From Paracoccaceae bacterium (lineage in GTDB: Bacteria > Pseudomonadota > Alphaproteobacteria > Rhodobacterales > Rhodobacteraceae): 64,000 nucleotides of DNA. The translations under genes and the position numbers were made by a program. The notes beneath the pieces were generated by a model that had not been told where the DNA came from, searched no databases, and saw nothing but the letters and a program-made list of their open reading frames with translations. The stretch is from NCBI GenBank assembly GCA_004153385.1, contig SDAL01000001.1, forward strand, positions 1,545,128 to 1,609,127, read 5' to 3'. Positions 27,579 to 37,533 of this stretch are shown here, piece by piece. Numbering within the stretch: position 1 is the first letter of the stretch; each line of letters begins with the position of its first letter.

Positions 27579-28595
27579 TCAGAACTGATCTTCGAACCGT
27601 TTTGCCAAATCTTCGATATTTTCTGGCGGCCAGTCTTCGACTTCCATGCCCAGATGCAGCCCCATCCCCGAAAGAACTTCCTTGATCTCGTTAAGGGATT
27701 TGCGGCCGAAGTTCGGCGTCCGCAGCATTTCTGCCTCGGTTTTCTGGATCAGGTCACCGATGTAGACGATGTTATCGTTTTTCAAGCAGTTGGCCGAACG
27801 CACCGAAAGCTCCAGCTCGTCGACTTTCTTGAGCAACAGCGGGTTGAATTCAAGCCCGTCATCTGCGTCCTGCTTCGATGCCGATTCAGGCTCTTCGAAG
27901 TTGACAAAGATCGACAGCTGATCTTGCACGATACGCGCAGCATAGGCCACGGCGTCCTCGGGCGTGATCGATCCGTCGGTTTCGATTTTCATCGTCAGCT
28001 TGTCATAATCCAGCACCTGACCTTCGCGGGTCGGGGTCACTTCATATGCGACTTTCTTCACCGGCGAATAGATCGCGTCGATCGGGATCAAGCCAATCGG
28101 TGCATCTTCGGGGCGATTCTTGTCGGCTGCGACATACCCTTTGCCGGTGTTCACGGTCAATTCCATGAACAGATCGGCACCGTCATCGAGGTGGCAAACG
28201 ACGTGTTCTTTATTAAGAACTTCGATGCCCGCAGTCTCGTTAATGTCGCCTGCGGTGACAACGCCAGGCCCTTTGGCAGAGATCGAGATCCGCTTGGGAC
28301 CATCGACATCCATCCGCAAGGCGACGCCCTTCAGGTTCAGCACGATATCGGTGACGTCTTCACGCACACCGGGAACGCTCGAGAACTCGTGAAGAACATT
28401 GTCGATCTGAACGCTGGTAATCGCCGCGCCTTGCAGCGAAGACAACAGAACGCGACGCAGCGCGTTACCAAGGGTCAAACCAAAACCACGCTCAAGCGGT
28501 TCGGCAACGACCGAAGCCTGACGTTCCGGATCGCTACCGGGTTTAATGTCCAGTTGCGTCGGCTTAATCAGCTCGGCCCAATTCTTGTGGATCAT
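27579..28595 (-). CDS. rpoA: RNA polymerase alpha subunit
   Basis: 338 residues. The N-terminal assembly domain has [18 protein letters not shown] (about 38-55), and the C-terminal domain (about 250-338) has [14 protein letters not shown] and [10 protein letters not shown], the part that touches UP elements and activators. The ATG at 28595 begins [12 protein letters not shown], the family start. Lies between rpsK and rplQ; a hairpin stands 75 bases upstream. Confidence 0.97.
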   Translation of the reverse strand: MIHKNWAELIKPTQLDIKPGSDPERQASVVAEPLERGFGLTLGNALRRVLLSSLQGAAITSVQIDNVLHEFSSVPGVREDVTDIVLNLKGVALRMDVDGPKRISISAKGPGVVTAGDINETAGIEVLNKEHVVCHLDDGADLFMELTVNTGKGYVAADKNRPEDAPIGLIPIDAIYSPVKKVAYEVTPTREGQVLDYDKLTMKIETDGSITPEDAVAYAARIVQDQLSIFVNFEEPESASKQDADDGLEFNPLLLKKVDELELSVRSANCLKNDNIVYIGDLIQKTEAEMLRTPNFGRKSLNEIKEVLSGMGLHLGMEVEDWPPENIEDLAKRFEDQF

Positions 28596-28669
28596 GCAAT
28601 GACCTCCATACCTGTTCCCTACCCATGTCCCAAGTAAGGAACGCCCGAGGATATAAATGCGGACACAAC

Positions 28670-28697
28670 GGGGCCGTACGGAAAACCGCACGGCCCC
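28670..28697 (-). promoter_or_regulatory. hairpin between rpsK and rpoA
   Basis: GGGGCCGTGCGG, TTTT loop, CCGTACGGCCCC on the minus strand (12 pairs, one G-U). No T-run follows, so it may be a pause, a processing site or a weak attenuator. Confidence 0.5.
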
Positions 28698-28710
28698 ATT
28701 GCTAGAATTA

Positions 28711-29100
28711 TTAGACGCGACGCCGTTTCGGCGGGCGGCAACCGTTGTGTGCAATCGGGGTCACGTCACGGATCGAAGTGACGGTCAAACCGACAGCAGC
28801 CAGTGCACGCAGAGCGGATTCACGACCCGAACCGGGGCCTTGAACTTCTACATCTACAGTGCGCAGACCGTGATCTTGCGCTTTACGCGCAGCGTCTTCG
28901 GCAGCCATCTGAGCGGCGTAAGGGGTCGATTTACGCGAACCCTTGAAGCCCATGGTGCCCGAGGACGACCACGAGATAGCATTGCCCTGAACGTCAGAGA
29001 TCAGGATCTTGGTGTTGTTGAACGAAGAGTTCACATGAACAACGCCAGTGGCGATATTCTTGCGCTCTTTACGCTTTGCGCGGGTTTTTTCGCGTGCCAT
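28711..29100 (-). CDS. rpsK: 30S ribosomal protein S11
   Basis: 129 residues of normal length. [20 protein letters not shown], the [19 protein letters not shown] stretch and the C-terminal [10 protein letters not shown] are diagnostic. It lies in the platform of the small subunit near the mRNA exit. Second gene of the alpha operon, 15 bases after rpsM. Confidence 0.97.
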   Translation of the reverse strand: MAREKTRAKRKERKNIATGVVHVNSSFNNTKILISDVQGNAISWSSSGTMGFKGSRKSTPYAAQMAAEDAARKAQDHGLRTVDVEVQGPGSGRESALRALAAVGLTVTSIRDVTPIAHNGCRPPKRRRV

Positions 29101-29115
29101 TGATGCGTCCTCCCC

Positions 29116-29484
29116 TTACTTCTTCTTACCGGCAATAGCCTTCGCCGGGCCCTTGCGGGTACGAGCGTTGGTGTGGGTACGCTGACCGCGAACCGGCAGG
29201 TTCCGGCGGTGGCGCAGGCCGCGATAGCAGCCAAGGTCCATCAGACGTTTTACGTTCATCTGAACTTCACGACGCAGGTCACCTTCAACGGTGAAGTTTG
29301 CGTCGATGTGCTCACGAATCGAGAGAACTTCAGCGTCCGACAATTCGTTCACGCGACGCGTGAGATCGATACCGGTCGCTTCACAGATTTTCTTAGCCGA
29401 GTCGGAACCGATCCCGGTGATGTAGGTCAATGCGATCGGGACGCGTTTCCCGGTCGGAATGTTGACGCCAGCAATACGTGCCAA
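29116..29484 (-). CDS. rpsM: 30S ribosomal protein S13
   Basis: 122 residues. [26 protein letters not shown], the helix-two-turn-helix, and the C-terminal [20 protein letters not shown] arginine tail are diagnostic. It contacts the P-site tRNA and L5. First gene of the alpha operon; a 196-base gap to adk contains a putative promoter. Confidence 0.97.
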   Translation of the reverse strand: MARIAGVNIPTGKRVPIALTYITGIGSDSAKKICEATGIDLTRRVNELSDAEVLSIREHIDANFTVEGDLRREVQMNVKRLMDLGCYRGLRHRRNLPVRGQRTHTNARTRKGPAKAIAGKKK

Positions 29485-29578
29485 AGCGTGCTTCCTTTCG
29501 TTGCGGTTCCGTAACTCCAGAACCTTTTTTCACAACACAGAACCCGAAACCTCGTGCTTCGGATCCTTGCACGACCCC

Positions 29579-29606
29579 GCCCTAGACACCAAAAGAGGTT
29601 GGTCAA
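29579..29606 (-). promoter_or_regulatory. putative promoter of the alpha operon (rpsM)
   Basis: TTGACC (29601-29606), 16-base spacer, TAGGGC (29579-29584) on the minus strand. Good -35, weak -10. Confidence 0.4.
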
Positions 29607-29680
29607 GGGGAAATCGATTCTTGTCGAGACGCTGTGACCTACGGGGGTTTTACCCCTGGGTCAAGCCCCTGCGGGTCTGA

Positions 29681-30334
29681 TTATGCCTGCTGATCGAGAA
29701 CTGCGGCAACTGCGCCGGCAACTTCACCAATTTCAGCCAGACCATCAATCGAAAACAGATCGCCATTGGCGTAGTAATAGCCAATCAACGGCGATGTCTT
29801 CTTGTAATACTCCATCAGCCGCGTGCGCAGGCTGTCGGCATTGTCGTCAGCGCGCCGCACCATATTGGTAGAACCGCATGCATCACACACGCCATCGATC
29901 TTCGTGGGCTTGGTCTGGTCGTGGTAGACCTCGCCGCAATTGCCGCAGGTGAACCGGCCCGTGATACGGGCGACCAATGCCTCGTCATCTACACGCATCT
30001 CGATAACCGCATCCAGCTTTTTGCCGTGCCGTGCGAGCAGTTTGCCCAATGCATCGGCTTGAGCCAGAGTGCGCGGGAAACCGTCGAAGATGAACCCGTC
30101 TGCGGTGCTGTTGTTCAGCTTTTCCTCGATGAGACCGATAACGATCTCATCGGTGACAAGTTGACCCTTGGCCATAACATCGGCGACCTTGTTGCCCATT
30201 TCCGTGCCGGACGCTTTGGCATCGCGCAGCATATCGCCTGTGGAAAGCTGGACGAGATTACGCTCGTCCACCAGTTTGCGCGCTTGGGTACCTTTACCAG
30301 CACCGGGAGGTCCGAGCAGAATAATATTGGTCAT
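29681..30334 (-). CDS. adk: adenylate kinase
   Basis: 217 residues, the long form. P-loop [10 protein letters not shown] (8-17), DGFPRTLAQ (84-92), and a LID with two Cys pairs (Cys130, Cys133, Cys150, Cys153) that should bind zinc. It interconverts ATP + AMP and 2 ADP. It follows secY by 15 bases, as in many bacteria, and is the last gene before the gap to rpsM. Confidence 0.96.
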   Translation of the reverse strand: MTNIILLGPPGAGKGTQARKLVDERNLVQLSTGDMLRDAKASGTEMGNKVADVMAKGQLVTDEIVIGLIEEKLNNSTADGFIFDGFPRTLAQADALGKLLARHGKKLDAVIEMRVDDEALVARITGRFTCGNCGEVYHDQTKPTKIDGVCDACGSTNMVRRADDNADSLRTRLMEYYKKTSPLIGYYYANGDLFSIDGLAEIGEVAGAVAAVLDQQA

Positions 30335-30349
30335 CTTGGATCCTTCCTG

Positions 30350-31711
30350 TCAGCGCCGTGCCGGGGCTTTGCGGGCTGTTTTTTTACGCTTGCCGCGCAG
30401 CTGGGATTTTTCGATCAGGCCTTCGTATTGATGGGCCAGCAAATGCGACTGCACCTGATTGATTGTGTCCATGGTAACGGAAACAATAATCAACACCGAG
30501 GTTCCGCCGAAGTAAAACGGGATCGACAGTTGCGAACGCAGGATCTCGGGCAGCAAACAGACCGCAGCCAGATAACCGGACCCGATAACCAATACGCGCG
30601 TCACGACGTAATCAAGATATTCCTCGGTCTTCTTGCCCGGGCGGATACCCGGGATAAAGCCGCCTTGGTTTTTGAGATTATCGGCGACTTCATCAGATTT
30701 GAAAGACACATTGGCCGTGTAGAAATAGGCAAAGAATACGATCATCGCGACATAGAACAACAGATACAGCGGTTGTCCCGGACCAAAATAGGCCAGAATG
30801 GTCGACATAACGGGGCCGGTATTTCCGCTGGAGAAGGTCGCAATCGTCGTGGGCAACAGCAAAAGCGACGAGGCAAAGATCGCAGGGATAACGCCTGCAG
30901 GGTTCACCTTGATCGGCAAGTGCGATGAGCCGCCGTCATACATCTTCATGCCAACCTGACGACGCGGATACTGGATATGGATCTTGCGCAAGGCACGCTC
31001 CATAAACACCACAAACCCGATCACAGCGACGATCATCACAATCACCAGCAGCGTCACCGGCAGCGATATTGCACCTGCCCGCCCCTGCTCGAGGAAGCTT
31101 GCCATCGCGGCTGGAATTTCGGCCACAATCCCCACAAAGATAATGAGCGAGATACCGTTGCCGATGCCGCGTGCTGTGATTTGCTCGCCCATCCACATCA
31201 GGAACATTGTCCCGCCAACAAGCGTGATCACGACGGCGGCTTGGAAATACAGCCCCGGTTCATGCGCCAGTCCACCGGCCTCAAGCGACTTTGCCAAGCC
31301 GAAGGCTTGGAATGTTGCGAGTGCTACGGTGCCATATCGCGTGATCTGGTTGATCTTTTTGCGGCCCTGCTCGCCCTCTTTTTTCATCTGTTCAAGTGCG
31401 GGCACCATTGCGGCCAGCAATTGAACGATAATCGAGGCGGAGATATAGGGCATGATCCCCAAGGCCAGAATACCCATCCGGCCAAGTGCGCCACCCGTAA
31501 ACATCGACAAGATCCCGCCGATGCCGGAGGCCGCGCCATCCATAAAGTCCCGCAGAGCCTGTGCATCAATCCCTGGAACCGGGATATACGTCCCCAGCCG
31601 GTAGATGATCAACAACCCGAGGGTAAAGAAAATCCGTTGGCGCAGCTCCGTGGCTTTGCCGAGGGCGCCCCACGAAAGGTTCGCCGCCATTTGCTCTGCA
31701 GCAGATGCCAT
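30350..31711 (-). CDS. secY: preprotein translocase subunit SecY
   Basis: 453 residues and ten membrane helices. Start region LGKATELRQRIFFTLGLLIIYRLG, plug/pore stretch LGIMPYISASIIVQLL, and the cytosolic loop with PGIRPGKKT are diagnostic. With SecE (also in this window) it forms the protein-conducting channel and works with YidC. It lies between rplO and adk. Confidence 0.97.
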   Translation of the reverse strand: MASAAEQMAANLSWGALGKATELRQRIFFTLGLLIIYRLGTYIPVPGIDAQALRDFMDGAASGIGGILSMFTGGALGRMGILALGIMPYISASIIVQLLAAMVPALEQMKKEGEQGRKKINQITRYGTVALATFQAFGLAKSLEAGGLAHEPGLYFQAAVVITLVGGTMFLMWMGEQITARGIGNGISLIIFVGIVAEIPAAMASFLEQGRAGAISLPVTLLVIVMIVAVIGFVVFMERALRKIHIQYPRRQVGMKMYDGGSSHLPIKVNPAGVIPAIFASSLLLLPTTIATFSSGNTGPVMSTILAYFGPGQPLYLLFYVAMIVFFAYFYTANVSFKSDEVADNLKNQGGFIPGIRPGKKTEEYLDYVVTRVLVIGSGYLAAVCLLPEILRSQLSIPFYFGGTSVLIIVSVTMDTINQVQSHLLAHQYEGLIEKSQLRGKRKKTARKAPARR

Positions 31712-31823
31712 ATGCCTGTCTCTTTCATGTCAACGCCGCCAGACCGGGTCCCCGGTCGGCGGCGCCAGAAAACCTAAGTCGTTGTAAGCGGACAGCTGCC
31801 CACTCACAACAACAGATTTAACC

Positions 31824-32294
31824 TTACTCAGCGACCGCCGATGCGGTGGTGAGCTTGCCACCGGCTTTTTCGACAGCTTCAACAGCTGCTTTCGACGCAC
31901 CCGTCACATTCAGCGTAAGGGCGGATTTGACTTCGCCTTTCGCCAAAACCCGAATGCCGTCAAGTTTGCGGCGCACAAGACCCGAAGCAATCAGCGCGTC
32001 TTCGTTGATTTCGGATTTCGCATCGATTTTGCCGGCTTCGATGAATTTCTCGATCAGGCCGAGGTTCACAACGGCGAATTTCTTCGCGTTGGGGGCGGTG
32101 AAGCCACGCTTGGGAAGGCGACGATAGAGCGGCATCTGGCCGCCTTCGTAACCGTTCAGCGAAACACCCGAACGGGATTTCTGACCTTTAATACCACGGC
32201 CACCCATTTTACCTTTGCCCGAACCCGGGCCACGTGCGATGCGTTTTTTCTTCGGCGACGCGCCTGCATTATCGTGAAGTTCGTGAAGTTTCAT
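31824..32294 (-). CDS. rplO: 50S ribosomal protein L15
   Basis: 156 residues. [38 protein letters not shown] and [15 protein letters not shown] are classical L15. It binds 23S rRNA late in assembly. ATG at 32294 is the family start; an upstream in-frame extension is non-coding. Unlike the usual tight packing, it is 314 bases from rpmD and has its own promoter candidate, so rplO-secY-adk may be a separate unit. Confidence 0.96.
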   Translation of the reverse strand: MKLHELHDNAGASPKKKRIARGPGSGKGKMGGRGIKGQKSRSGVSLNGYEGGQMPLYRRLPKRGFTAPNAKKFAVVNLGLIEKFIEAGKIDAKSEINEDALIASGLVRRKLDGIRVLAKGEVKSALTLNVTGASKAAVEAVEKAGGKLTTASAVAE

Positions 32295-32403
32295 ATCGCT
32301 TCTCCTCGTGCCGGATGTGACCCATGAAGCGAAAGGGGCCAACCGCGGCGTTTTTTGCTTGAATGCTGATGCATTGATTCGCGCCCCGATAGGGGCAAGT
32401 TTT

Positions 32404-32432
32404 CGCATACCGCCCTTGGGCAAAGCGATCAA
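32404..32432 (-). promoter_or_regulatory. putative promoter of rplO-secY-adk
   Basis: TTGATC (32427-32432), 17-base spacer, TATGCG (32404-32409) on the minus strand, about 110 bases before rplO. Confidence 0.55.
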
Positions 32433-32554
32433 CCTTTATATCTGCGGTGCCGCAGCCGAACGGCCATGGCGGCGCCGATAATCCTGTACCTCGCGCGGGG
32501 CCTGTGTTGCGGCGATATGCCACGCCCCCTGCCCCGACGGGAGAGTATCGATAT

Positions 32555-32585
32555 AAAGAAAACGCCCCACCAAATGGCAGGGCGC
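32555..32585 (-). terminator. rho-independent terminator after rpmD
   Basis: GCGCCCTGCC, ATTT loop, GGTGGGGCGT then TTTTCTTT on the minus strand; ten pairs with three G-U. Confidence 0.75.
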
Positions 32586-32608
32586 TTGAAATCCGATCGT
32601 ATAAACGA

Positions 32609-32794
32609 TCAGGCTTTCTCTTCGATGATCTTCACCATGTGCGAGATTTTCGAAACCATGCCGCGAACAGCGGGGGTATCTTCCAATTCACGCGTACGGT
32701 TCAGTTTGCCAAGACCCAGACCTTTCAGCGTTGCGCGCTGATTGGCTGGACGGCGGATCGGCGAACCGGTCTGTTTAACGACGATAGTAGCCAT
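32609..32794 (-). CDS. rpmD: 50S ribosomal protein L30
   Basis: 61 residues, usual size. [29 protein letters not shown] matches L30 from the start. A 12-base gap follows rpsE, and a terminator lies just past the stop. Confidence 0.96.
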   Translation of the reverse strand: MATIVVKQTGSPIRRPANQRATLKGLGLGKLNRTRELEDTPAVRGMVSKISHMVKIIEEKA

Positions 32795-32806
32795 GCTCCG
32801 CTCTCC

Positions 32807-33367
32807 TTATGCTTCAACCGGTGCTTCGGCTTCAGGCTTCTTCAGGATGTCAGCAACCTTCTTGCCGCGGCGTGCCGCAACATTCCGGGGGCTTGCTTCC
32901 TTACCGAGGCCATTCAGCGTCGCACGGATCATGTTATAGGGGTTTTGCGAACCGGTTGATTTCGCAACCACATCCTGCACGCCCAGCATTTCGAACACGG
33001 CACGCATCGGACCACCGGCGATGATACCGGTACCTTGCGGTGCTGTGCGCATAACCACTTTGCCAGCGCCATGACGGCCTTCGACATCGTGGTGCAACGT
33101 GCGCGCATCGCGCAGCGGAACACGGATCATGTTGCGCTTCGCCTGCTCGGTTGCCTTACGAATGGCCTCCGGCACTTCTTTCGCTTTACCTTTGCCGAAG
33201 CCGACACGACCGCGCTGGTCACCAACAACAACAAGCGCCGCGAAACCAAAGCGTTTACCGCCTTTTACAGTTTTCGAGACACGGTTGATCGCGACCAAGC
33301 GATCTGCGAATTCCGGAGTTTCGTCGCGGTCGTCACGACGGCTCCGACGGTTATCACGTTCTGCCAT
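32807..33367 (-). CDS. rpsE: 30S ribosomal protein S5
   Basis: 186 residues. An arginine/aspartate-rich leader is followed by the S5 double-stranded-RNA-binding domain ([20 protein letters not shown]) and the C-terminal domain with [16 protein letters not shown]. It helps accuracy of decoding. Preceded by three tandem hairpins in the gap to rplR. Confidence 0.97.
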   Translation of the reverse strand: MAERDNRRSRRDDRDETPEFADRLVAINRVSKTVKGGKRFGFAALVVVGDQRGRVGFGKGKAKEVPEAIRKATEQAKRNMIRVPLRDARTLHHDVEGRHGAGKVVMRTAPQGTGIIAGGPMRAVFEMLGVQDVVAKSTGSQNPYNMIRATLNGLGKEASPRNVAARRGKKVADILKKPEAEAPVEA

Positions 33368-33421
33368 GAGGCAATCCTTTCGTGATGGCGCATCACTACG
33401 CCAAATTTATCCAATCCAAGT

Positions 33422-33472
33422 GGGCGCCGCGAACGGCGCCCCCGGATCATCGGGGAGGCGTGAAAGCCTCCC
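33422..33472 (-). repeat. three adjoining hairpins between rplR and rpsE
   Basis: In minus order: GGGAGGC/GCCTCCC (33453-33472), CCCCG/CGGGG (33440-33455, overlapping arms), GGGCGCC/GGCGCCC (33422-33441). The first begins 8 bases after the rplR stop. No T-run, so processing or pausing seems more likely than termination. Confidence 0.55.
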
Positions 33473-33480
33473 GCCAGTTT

Positions 33481-33840
33481 TTAGAACTTCAGACCGCCTT
33501 CACGGGCTGCGTCGGCGAGCGCTTTGATTTTGCCGTGGAACAGGAAACCACCACGGTCAAAATAGCACTCTTCAACACCAGCTTTTTTGGCGCGCTCGGC
33601 AATTGCCGCACCAATCTTGCTGGCTGCTTCGACGTTGTTCTTGCCGACGACGCCGAGATCTTTCTCGAGCGTGGAGGCCGAAGCCAAGGTCACGCCTTTC
33701 AGATCGTCGATCAGCTGAACGCTGAGGTTTTTCGACGAGCGATGCACCGACAGACGCGCACGACCAGCGGCCATTTTGCGCAGTTTGTTCCGTACGCGCA
33801 GGCGGCGCTTTAGGAACAGTTCTCTTTTCTTGTTCGCCAT
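33481..33840 (-). CDS. rplR: 50S ribosomal protein L18
   Basis: 119 residues. [36 protein letters not shown] and the C-terminal [25 protein letters not shown] are classical. It binds 5S rRNA. It follows rplF by 11 bases. Confidence 0.97.
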   Translation of the reverse strand: MANKKRELFLKRRLRVRNKLRKMAAGRARLSVHRSSKNLSVQLIDDLKGVTLASASTLEKDLGVVGKNNVEAASKIGAAIAERAKKAGVEECYFDRGGFLFHGKIKALADAAREGGLKF

Positions 33841-33851
33841 TTTCGCGCCCC

Positions 33852-34385
33852 TTACTTCTTCTTACCTTCCTTGCGGAAGATATACTCACCCTTATAGCGG
33901 ATGCCTTTGCCCTTATAGGGCTCGGGCGCGCGCCACTCACGGATATTCGCAGCGACTTGGCCAACAAGCTGTTGATCCACGCCTTCGATGACAATCTCCG
34001 TCTGTTTCGGGGCCGTGATGGTCACGCCGTCCGGAATAGCGAAGTTGACATCATGCGAGTAGCCGAGAGCCAACTTCAAAACGTTGCCCTGCATCGTGGC
34101 GCGGTAACCCACACCCGAAATCTCGAGCTCTTTTTTGAAGCCTTCGGTGACACCTTGCACAAGGTTTGCGATCATCGAGCGGGTCATACCCCACTGCTGA
34201 CGGGCGCGTTTGGACGAACCACGCGGCGTTACGGAAACGGCATCGCCGTCAACCGTAATCGTCACATCATCCGTCGCGGTGAAGCTACGGGTCCCTTTGG
34301 GGCCTTTGACTTCGATGGTCTGGCCCGAAACGGACGCCGAAACGCCGTTTACGAGTTCAACCGATTTTTTACCAATACGAGACAT
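33852..34385 (-). CDS. rplF: 50S ribosomal protein L6
   Basis: 177 residues, two repeated L6 folds. [15 protein letters not shown] at the start and [24 protein letters not shown] near the end are diagnostic. It sits near the factor-binding site. ATG at 34385 is the family start; it follows rpsH by 10 bases. Confidence 0.97.
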   Translation of the reverse strand: MSRIGKKSVELVNGVSASVSGQTIEVKGPKGTRSFTATDDVTITVDGDAVSVTPRGSSKRARQQWGMTRSMIANLVQGVTEGFKKELEISGVGYRATMQGNVLKLALGYSHDVNFAIPDGVTITAPKQTEIVIEGVDQQLVGQVAANIREWRAPEPYKGKGIRYKGEYIFRKEGKKK

Positions 34386-34395
34386 CGTAACCTCC

Positions 34396-34794
34396 TTAGA
34401 AGACGGTGCAGAGCACTTCGCCACCAACGTTGGCAGAGCGTGCAGCTGCATCCGACATCACGCCCTTAGACGTGGAGACGATGGAAACGCCCAAGCCCTG
34501 ACGGACGGATGGAACGTCTTTTGCAGCCATGTACACACGACGACCTGGGGTCGACACGCGCTGAAGCTCACGGATAACCGGGGCGCCTTCATAGTATTTC
34601 AGGCTGATTTCCAGTTCCGGGTGCCCCTTCGCATTCGAGGTGCTTTCATAGCCACGGATGTAGCCTTCCGCTTGCAACACATCCAAAACCCAAGCGCGCA
34701 GCTTGGATGCCGGCGTACGGGTGGTGGATTTGCCGCGCGCTTGCGCGTTGCGGATACGGGTCAGCATATCGCCGATAGGATCATTCACAGACAT
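34396..34794 (-). CDS. rpsH: 30S ribosomal protein S8
   Basis: 132 residues. [18 protein letters not shown] and the C-terminal [25 protein letters not shown] stretch are diagnostic. It is a primary 16S binder and in E. coli represses the spc operon; whether it does so here is unknown. Confidence 0.97.
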   Translation of the reverse strand: MSVNDPIGDMLTRIRNAQARGKSTTRTPASKLRAWVLDVLQAEGYIRGYESTSNAKGHPELEISLKYYEGAPVIRELQRVSTPGRRVYMAAKDVPSVRQGLGVSIVSTSKGVMSDAAARSANVGGEVLCTVF

Positions 34795-34805
34795 ACCCGT
34801 TCTCC

Positions 34806-35111
34806 TTACCAGCTCGACTTGACCATGCCGGGGATTTGGCCATAGGAGGCCAGATCACGCAGCTTGATCCGCGAGAGTTTCAGCTTACGGTAGTAAGCAT
34901 GGGGACGACCGGTCATCTGGCAACGGTTGTGCAGACGGACGGACGACGAGTTACGGGGCAGTTCCGCAAGCTTCAGAGACGCGGTGAAGCGCTCTTCCAT
35001 CGGGCGGTCTTGATCTGCGACGATTGCTTTGAGCGCTGCGCGTTTGTCGGCGTACTTGTTAACAAGACGTTGACGTTTCGCTTCGCGCGCAACCATGGAT
35101 TTCTTAGCCAT
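34806..35111 (-). CDS. rpsN: 30S ribosomal protein S14 (zinc-free form)
   Basis: 101 residues. It carries [19 protein letters not shown] and ASYGQIPG at the end. The two C-x-x-C pairs of the zinc form are absent, so it is the longer zinc-independent type. It lies in the head of the 30S subunit. Confidence 0.97.
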   Translation of the reverse strand: MAKKSMVAREAKRQRLVNKYADKRAALKAIVADQDRPMEERFTASLKLAELPRNSSSVRLHNRCQMTGRPHAYYRKLKLSRIKLRDLASYGQIPGMVKSSW

Positions 35112-35129
35112 TTTTCATTCTCCCCGCGA

Positions 35130-35687
35130 TCAGGCCGTAAACGGCATGTTGAAGTGCTTCAGGAGCGCCTTCGCCTGCGCGTCATCGGACGATGTGGTCA
35201 CCATGATAATGTCCATACCGAGCACTTCATCGACTTTGTCGAATTCGATTTCGGGGAACACGATCTGCTCCTTGAGGCCCATTGCGAAGTTGCCGTTGCC
35301 ATCGAAGGACGGTTTCACGCCACGGAAATCGCGAACGCGCGGCAGCGCGATGTTGATCAGCCGGTCGAGAAAATCGTACATCCGGTCACCGCGCAGGGTG
35401 ACTTTGGTACCCAAGGGCATTTCTTCACGAACGCGGAAGCCTGCAATCGACTTCTTCGCGTAGGTCATGACGGCCTTCTGACCTGCGATGAGCGAAAGCT
35501 CTTCGGAAGCCTGTTTGACCTTCTTGGTGTCTTTCGTCGCTTCACCAACGCCCATGTTGAGAACGATTTTCTCAAGGCGCGGGATCTCCATGTCGTTTTT
35601 GTAGCCGAACTCTTCTTTCAAAGCAGCGCGGATTTTTTCGACATACTCAGCGCGAAGACGCGGGGTGTAGTTTGCTTGGTCCAGCAT
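35130..35687 (-). CDS. rplE: 50S ribosomal protein L5
   Basis: 185 residues. [40 protein letters not shown] and FPEIEFDKV are diagnostic. It binds 5S rRNA and bridges to S13. The start overlaps the rplX stop by one base. Confidence 0.97.
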   Translation of the reverse strand: MLDQANYTPRLRAEYVEKIRAALKEEFGYKNDMEIPRLEKIVLNMGVGEATKDTKKVKQASEELSLIAGQKAVMTYAKKSIAGFRVREEMPLGTKVTLRGDRMYDFLDRLINIALPRVRDFRGVKPSFDGNGNFAMGLKEQIVFPEIEFDKVDEVLGMDIIMVTTSSDDAQAKALLKHFNMPFTA

Positions 35688-35992
35688 CAGATCACGTCCC
35701 CCGTGGTTTTCGCAAAGCGAACCTTTTTACCGTCTTCGAAGCGGAAGCCGGTACGGGTTGCTTTACCGTTTGCATCGACAAGTGCCAGATTCGACAGATC
35801 GATCGGCATTGCCTTCGGCTGACGGCCACCGGGGCTCGTCTGCGTCTGACGGGTGTGACGGATCGCGACGTTTACGCCGTCGACCACTGCTTTACCGGAT
35901 GTCGGCGATACAGAAGTGATTTCACCCTGTTTGCCTTTGTCTTTACCGGCCAGCACGATGACCTTGTCACCTTTACGGAGTTTAGCAGCCAT
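35687..35992 (-). CDS. rplX: 50S ribosomal protein L24
   Basis: 101 residues with a KOW motif at the start ([22 protein letters not shown]) and [11 protein letters not shown]. An early assembly initiator on 23S rRNA. Its start overlaps the rplN stop by one base, its stop the rplE start. Confidence 0.97.
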   Translation of the reverse strand: MAAKLRKGDKVIVLAGKDKGKQGEITSVSPTSGKAVVDGVNVAIRHTRQTQTSPGGRQPKAMPIDLSNLALVDANGKATRTGFRFEDGKKVRFAKTTGDVI

Positions 35993-36360
35993 TACAGCAC
36001 CTCCGGCGCAAGCGAGATGATCTTCATGAAGTTTTTCGCACGCAGTTCGCGCACGACCGGCCCGAAGATACGGGTGCCGACCGGCTCGCCGTTGTTGCCC
36101 AAGATTACGGCAGCATTACGGTCGAAACGGATGGCAGTACCATCTTCACGACGAACTTCTTTGGCGGTGCGCACGACAACGGCCTTACGGACGTCACCTT
36201 TCTTTACGCGACCACGCGGGATGGCTTCCTTAACGGAGACGACGATAACATCGCCCACCGACGCATAGCGACGGTGCGAACCACCCAGGACCTTGATGCA
36301 CTGAACTTTCCGAGCACCGGAATTGTCAGCCACATCCAGATTGGTCTGCATCTGGATCAT
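35992..36360 (-). CDS. rplN: 50S ribosomal protein L14
   Basis: 122 residues, normal size. [20 protein letters not shown] at the start and [26 protein letters not shown] at the end. ATG at 36360 is the family start; nine extra codons are open upstream. Two perfect hairpins lie in the 94-base gap to rpsQ. Confidence 0.97.
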   Translation of the reverse strand: MIQMQTNLDVADNSGARKVQCIKVLGGSHRRYASVGDVIVVSVKEAIPRGRVKKGDVRKAVVVRTAKEVRREDGTAIRFDRNAAVILGNNGEPVGTRIFGPVVRELRAKNFMKIISLAPEVL

Positions 36361-36411
36361 AGGGTTACTCCCGACCTTTGGGGACACATCTTATTACGTG
36401 CCCCAGGGTTT

Positions 36412-36459
36412 CGATAAACTGGTGTTTATCGCCGGGACCTAAGTTCAAAAGAACTTAGG
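36412..36459 (-). repeat. two perfect hairpins between rpsQ and rplN
   Basis: CCTAAGTTC/GAACTTAGG with an AAAA (plus strand) loop (36438-36459) includes the rpsQ stop codon; CGATAAAC/GTTTATCG with a TGGT loop spans 36412-36431. No T-run in the minus direction. Confidence 0.55.
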
Positions 36460-36688
36460 CCTCGACGACAACCTGCCAGCGTTTCGTCTTCGAAACGGGT
36501 GCGCACTCTTCGATACGAACAGCGTCCCCCGTCTTGAATTGGTTAGCCGCGTCATGTGCGCGGTATTTCTTCGACTTACGGATCGTTTTTTTCAAAACGG
36601 GGTGCGTGAAGCGACGTTCGACCGAAACAGTGATCGTTTGGTCGTTTTTGTCGGAGGTCACAACACCTGAAAGAATACGTTTGGGCAT
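36455..36688 (-). CDS. rpsQ: 30S ribosomal protein S17
   Basis: 77 residues. [25 protein letters not shown] and [14 protein letters not shown] are diagnostic. It binds the 5' domain of 16S rRNA early in assembly. Follows rpmC by 11 bases. Confidence 0.97.
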   Translation of the reverse strand: MPKRILSGVVTSDKNDQTITVSVERRFTHPVLKKTIRKSKKYRAHDAANQFKTGDAVRIEECAPVSKTKRWQVVVEA

Positions 36689-36699
36689 AGGAAGGCTCC

Positions 36700-36900
36700 T
36701 TATTTCGCAGCTTCAGCGGCTTTTACATTCAGCTCAGTTTTCACACGGGCAACCTGACGGCGGACCTTACGCATACGCGCAGTGTTTTCGAGCTGATTGG
36801 TGGCCTGCTGGAAGCGCAGATTGAAAGCTTCCTTTTTCAGCGAAACGAGCTCGTCACGGAGCTCATCAGGCGTTTTCGCCTTGAGTTCTTGGGCTGTCAT
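36700..36900 (-). CDS. rpmC: 50S ribosomal protein L29
   Basis: 66 residues. [43 protein letters not shown] helices are classical L29, near the tunnel exit. It is separated from rplP by 206 bases that include a terminator, so it may open a new transcription unit. Confidence 0.96.
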   Translation of the reverse strand: MTAQELKAKTPDELRDELVSLKKEAFNLRFQQATNQLENTARMRKVRRQVARVKTELNVKAAEAAK

Positions 36901-37049
36901 TCCCTTATCCTTTACTTGGCACCAGAGGGCCCCGCTTGGACGCGTAAGCGCGCTTGGGGTGACCCTGATTCTGGTGGGTTATGTCGATCCTGTCGCCAGG
37001 AACCCGCGGGACCTATCATCACATCAGGATTCTGGCAAGGGGTGTTGGA

Positions 37050-37082
37050 AACAAAACAGGCCCCAGCGTCAACGCCGGGGCC
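37050..37082 (-). terminator. rho-independent terminator after rplP
   Basis: GGCCCCGGCG, TTGA loop, CGCTGGGGCC, then TGTTTTGTTT on the minus strand; ten pairs. Confidence 0.85.
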
Positions 37083-37106
37083 CGCTTTTAAATTATAGTG
37101 ACCGGA

Positions 37107-37520
37107 TTACCAGTCTTGACGCTCTACGATGCGGGTCGCAACGGAAAGTTTCGATGCACCAAGGCGCAGGGCCTCGCGTGCAACAACTTCCGATACGCCG
37201 TCGATCTCGAACATCACACGGCCGGGCTTCACTTTGGCCGCCCAGAAATCCACGGAGCCTTTACCTTTACCCATACGGACTTCGGTCGGCTTTGCGGTGA
37301 CTGGGGTATCCGGGAAGATACGGATCCAAACACGACCCTGACGCTTCATGTGGCGGTTGATCGCCCGGCGTGCAGCTTCGATTTGGCGCGCGGTGACACG
37401 CTCGGGTGCCAGCGCTTTCAGGCCAAAGTGTCCGAAGTTCAGATCGGTGCCGCCTTTGGCTTCACCGTGAATCCGGCCTTTGTGCTGTTTGCGGAACTTT
37501 GTCCGTTTCGGTTGCAACAT
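37107..37520 (-). CDS. rplP: 50S ribosomal protein L16
   Basis: 137 residues. [16 protein letters not shown] and [18 protein letters not shown] are diagnostic. It lies by the A-site tRNA and the peptidyl transferase centre. Last gene before a strong terminator. Confidence 0.97.
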   Translation of the reverse strand: MLQPKRTKFRKQHKGRIHGEAKGGTDLNFGHFGLKALAPERVTARQIEAARRAINRHMKRQGRVWIRIFPDTPVTAKPTEVRMGKGKGSVDFWAAKVKPGRVMFEIDGVSEVVAREALRLGASKLSVATRIVERQDW

Positions 37521-37533
37521 GGTAACTTACTCC

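Larger units (their letters stand above)
32295..32608 (-). other. intergenic region rpmD / rplO
   Basis: 314 bases without a gene. It contains a terminator after rpmD (32555-32585) and a promoter candidate (32404-32432), in that order on the minus strand. Nothing else recognised. Confidence 0.7.
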
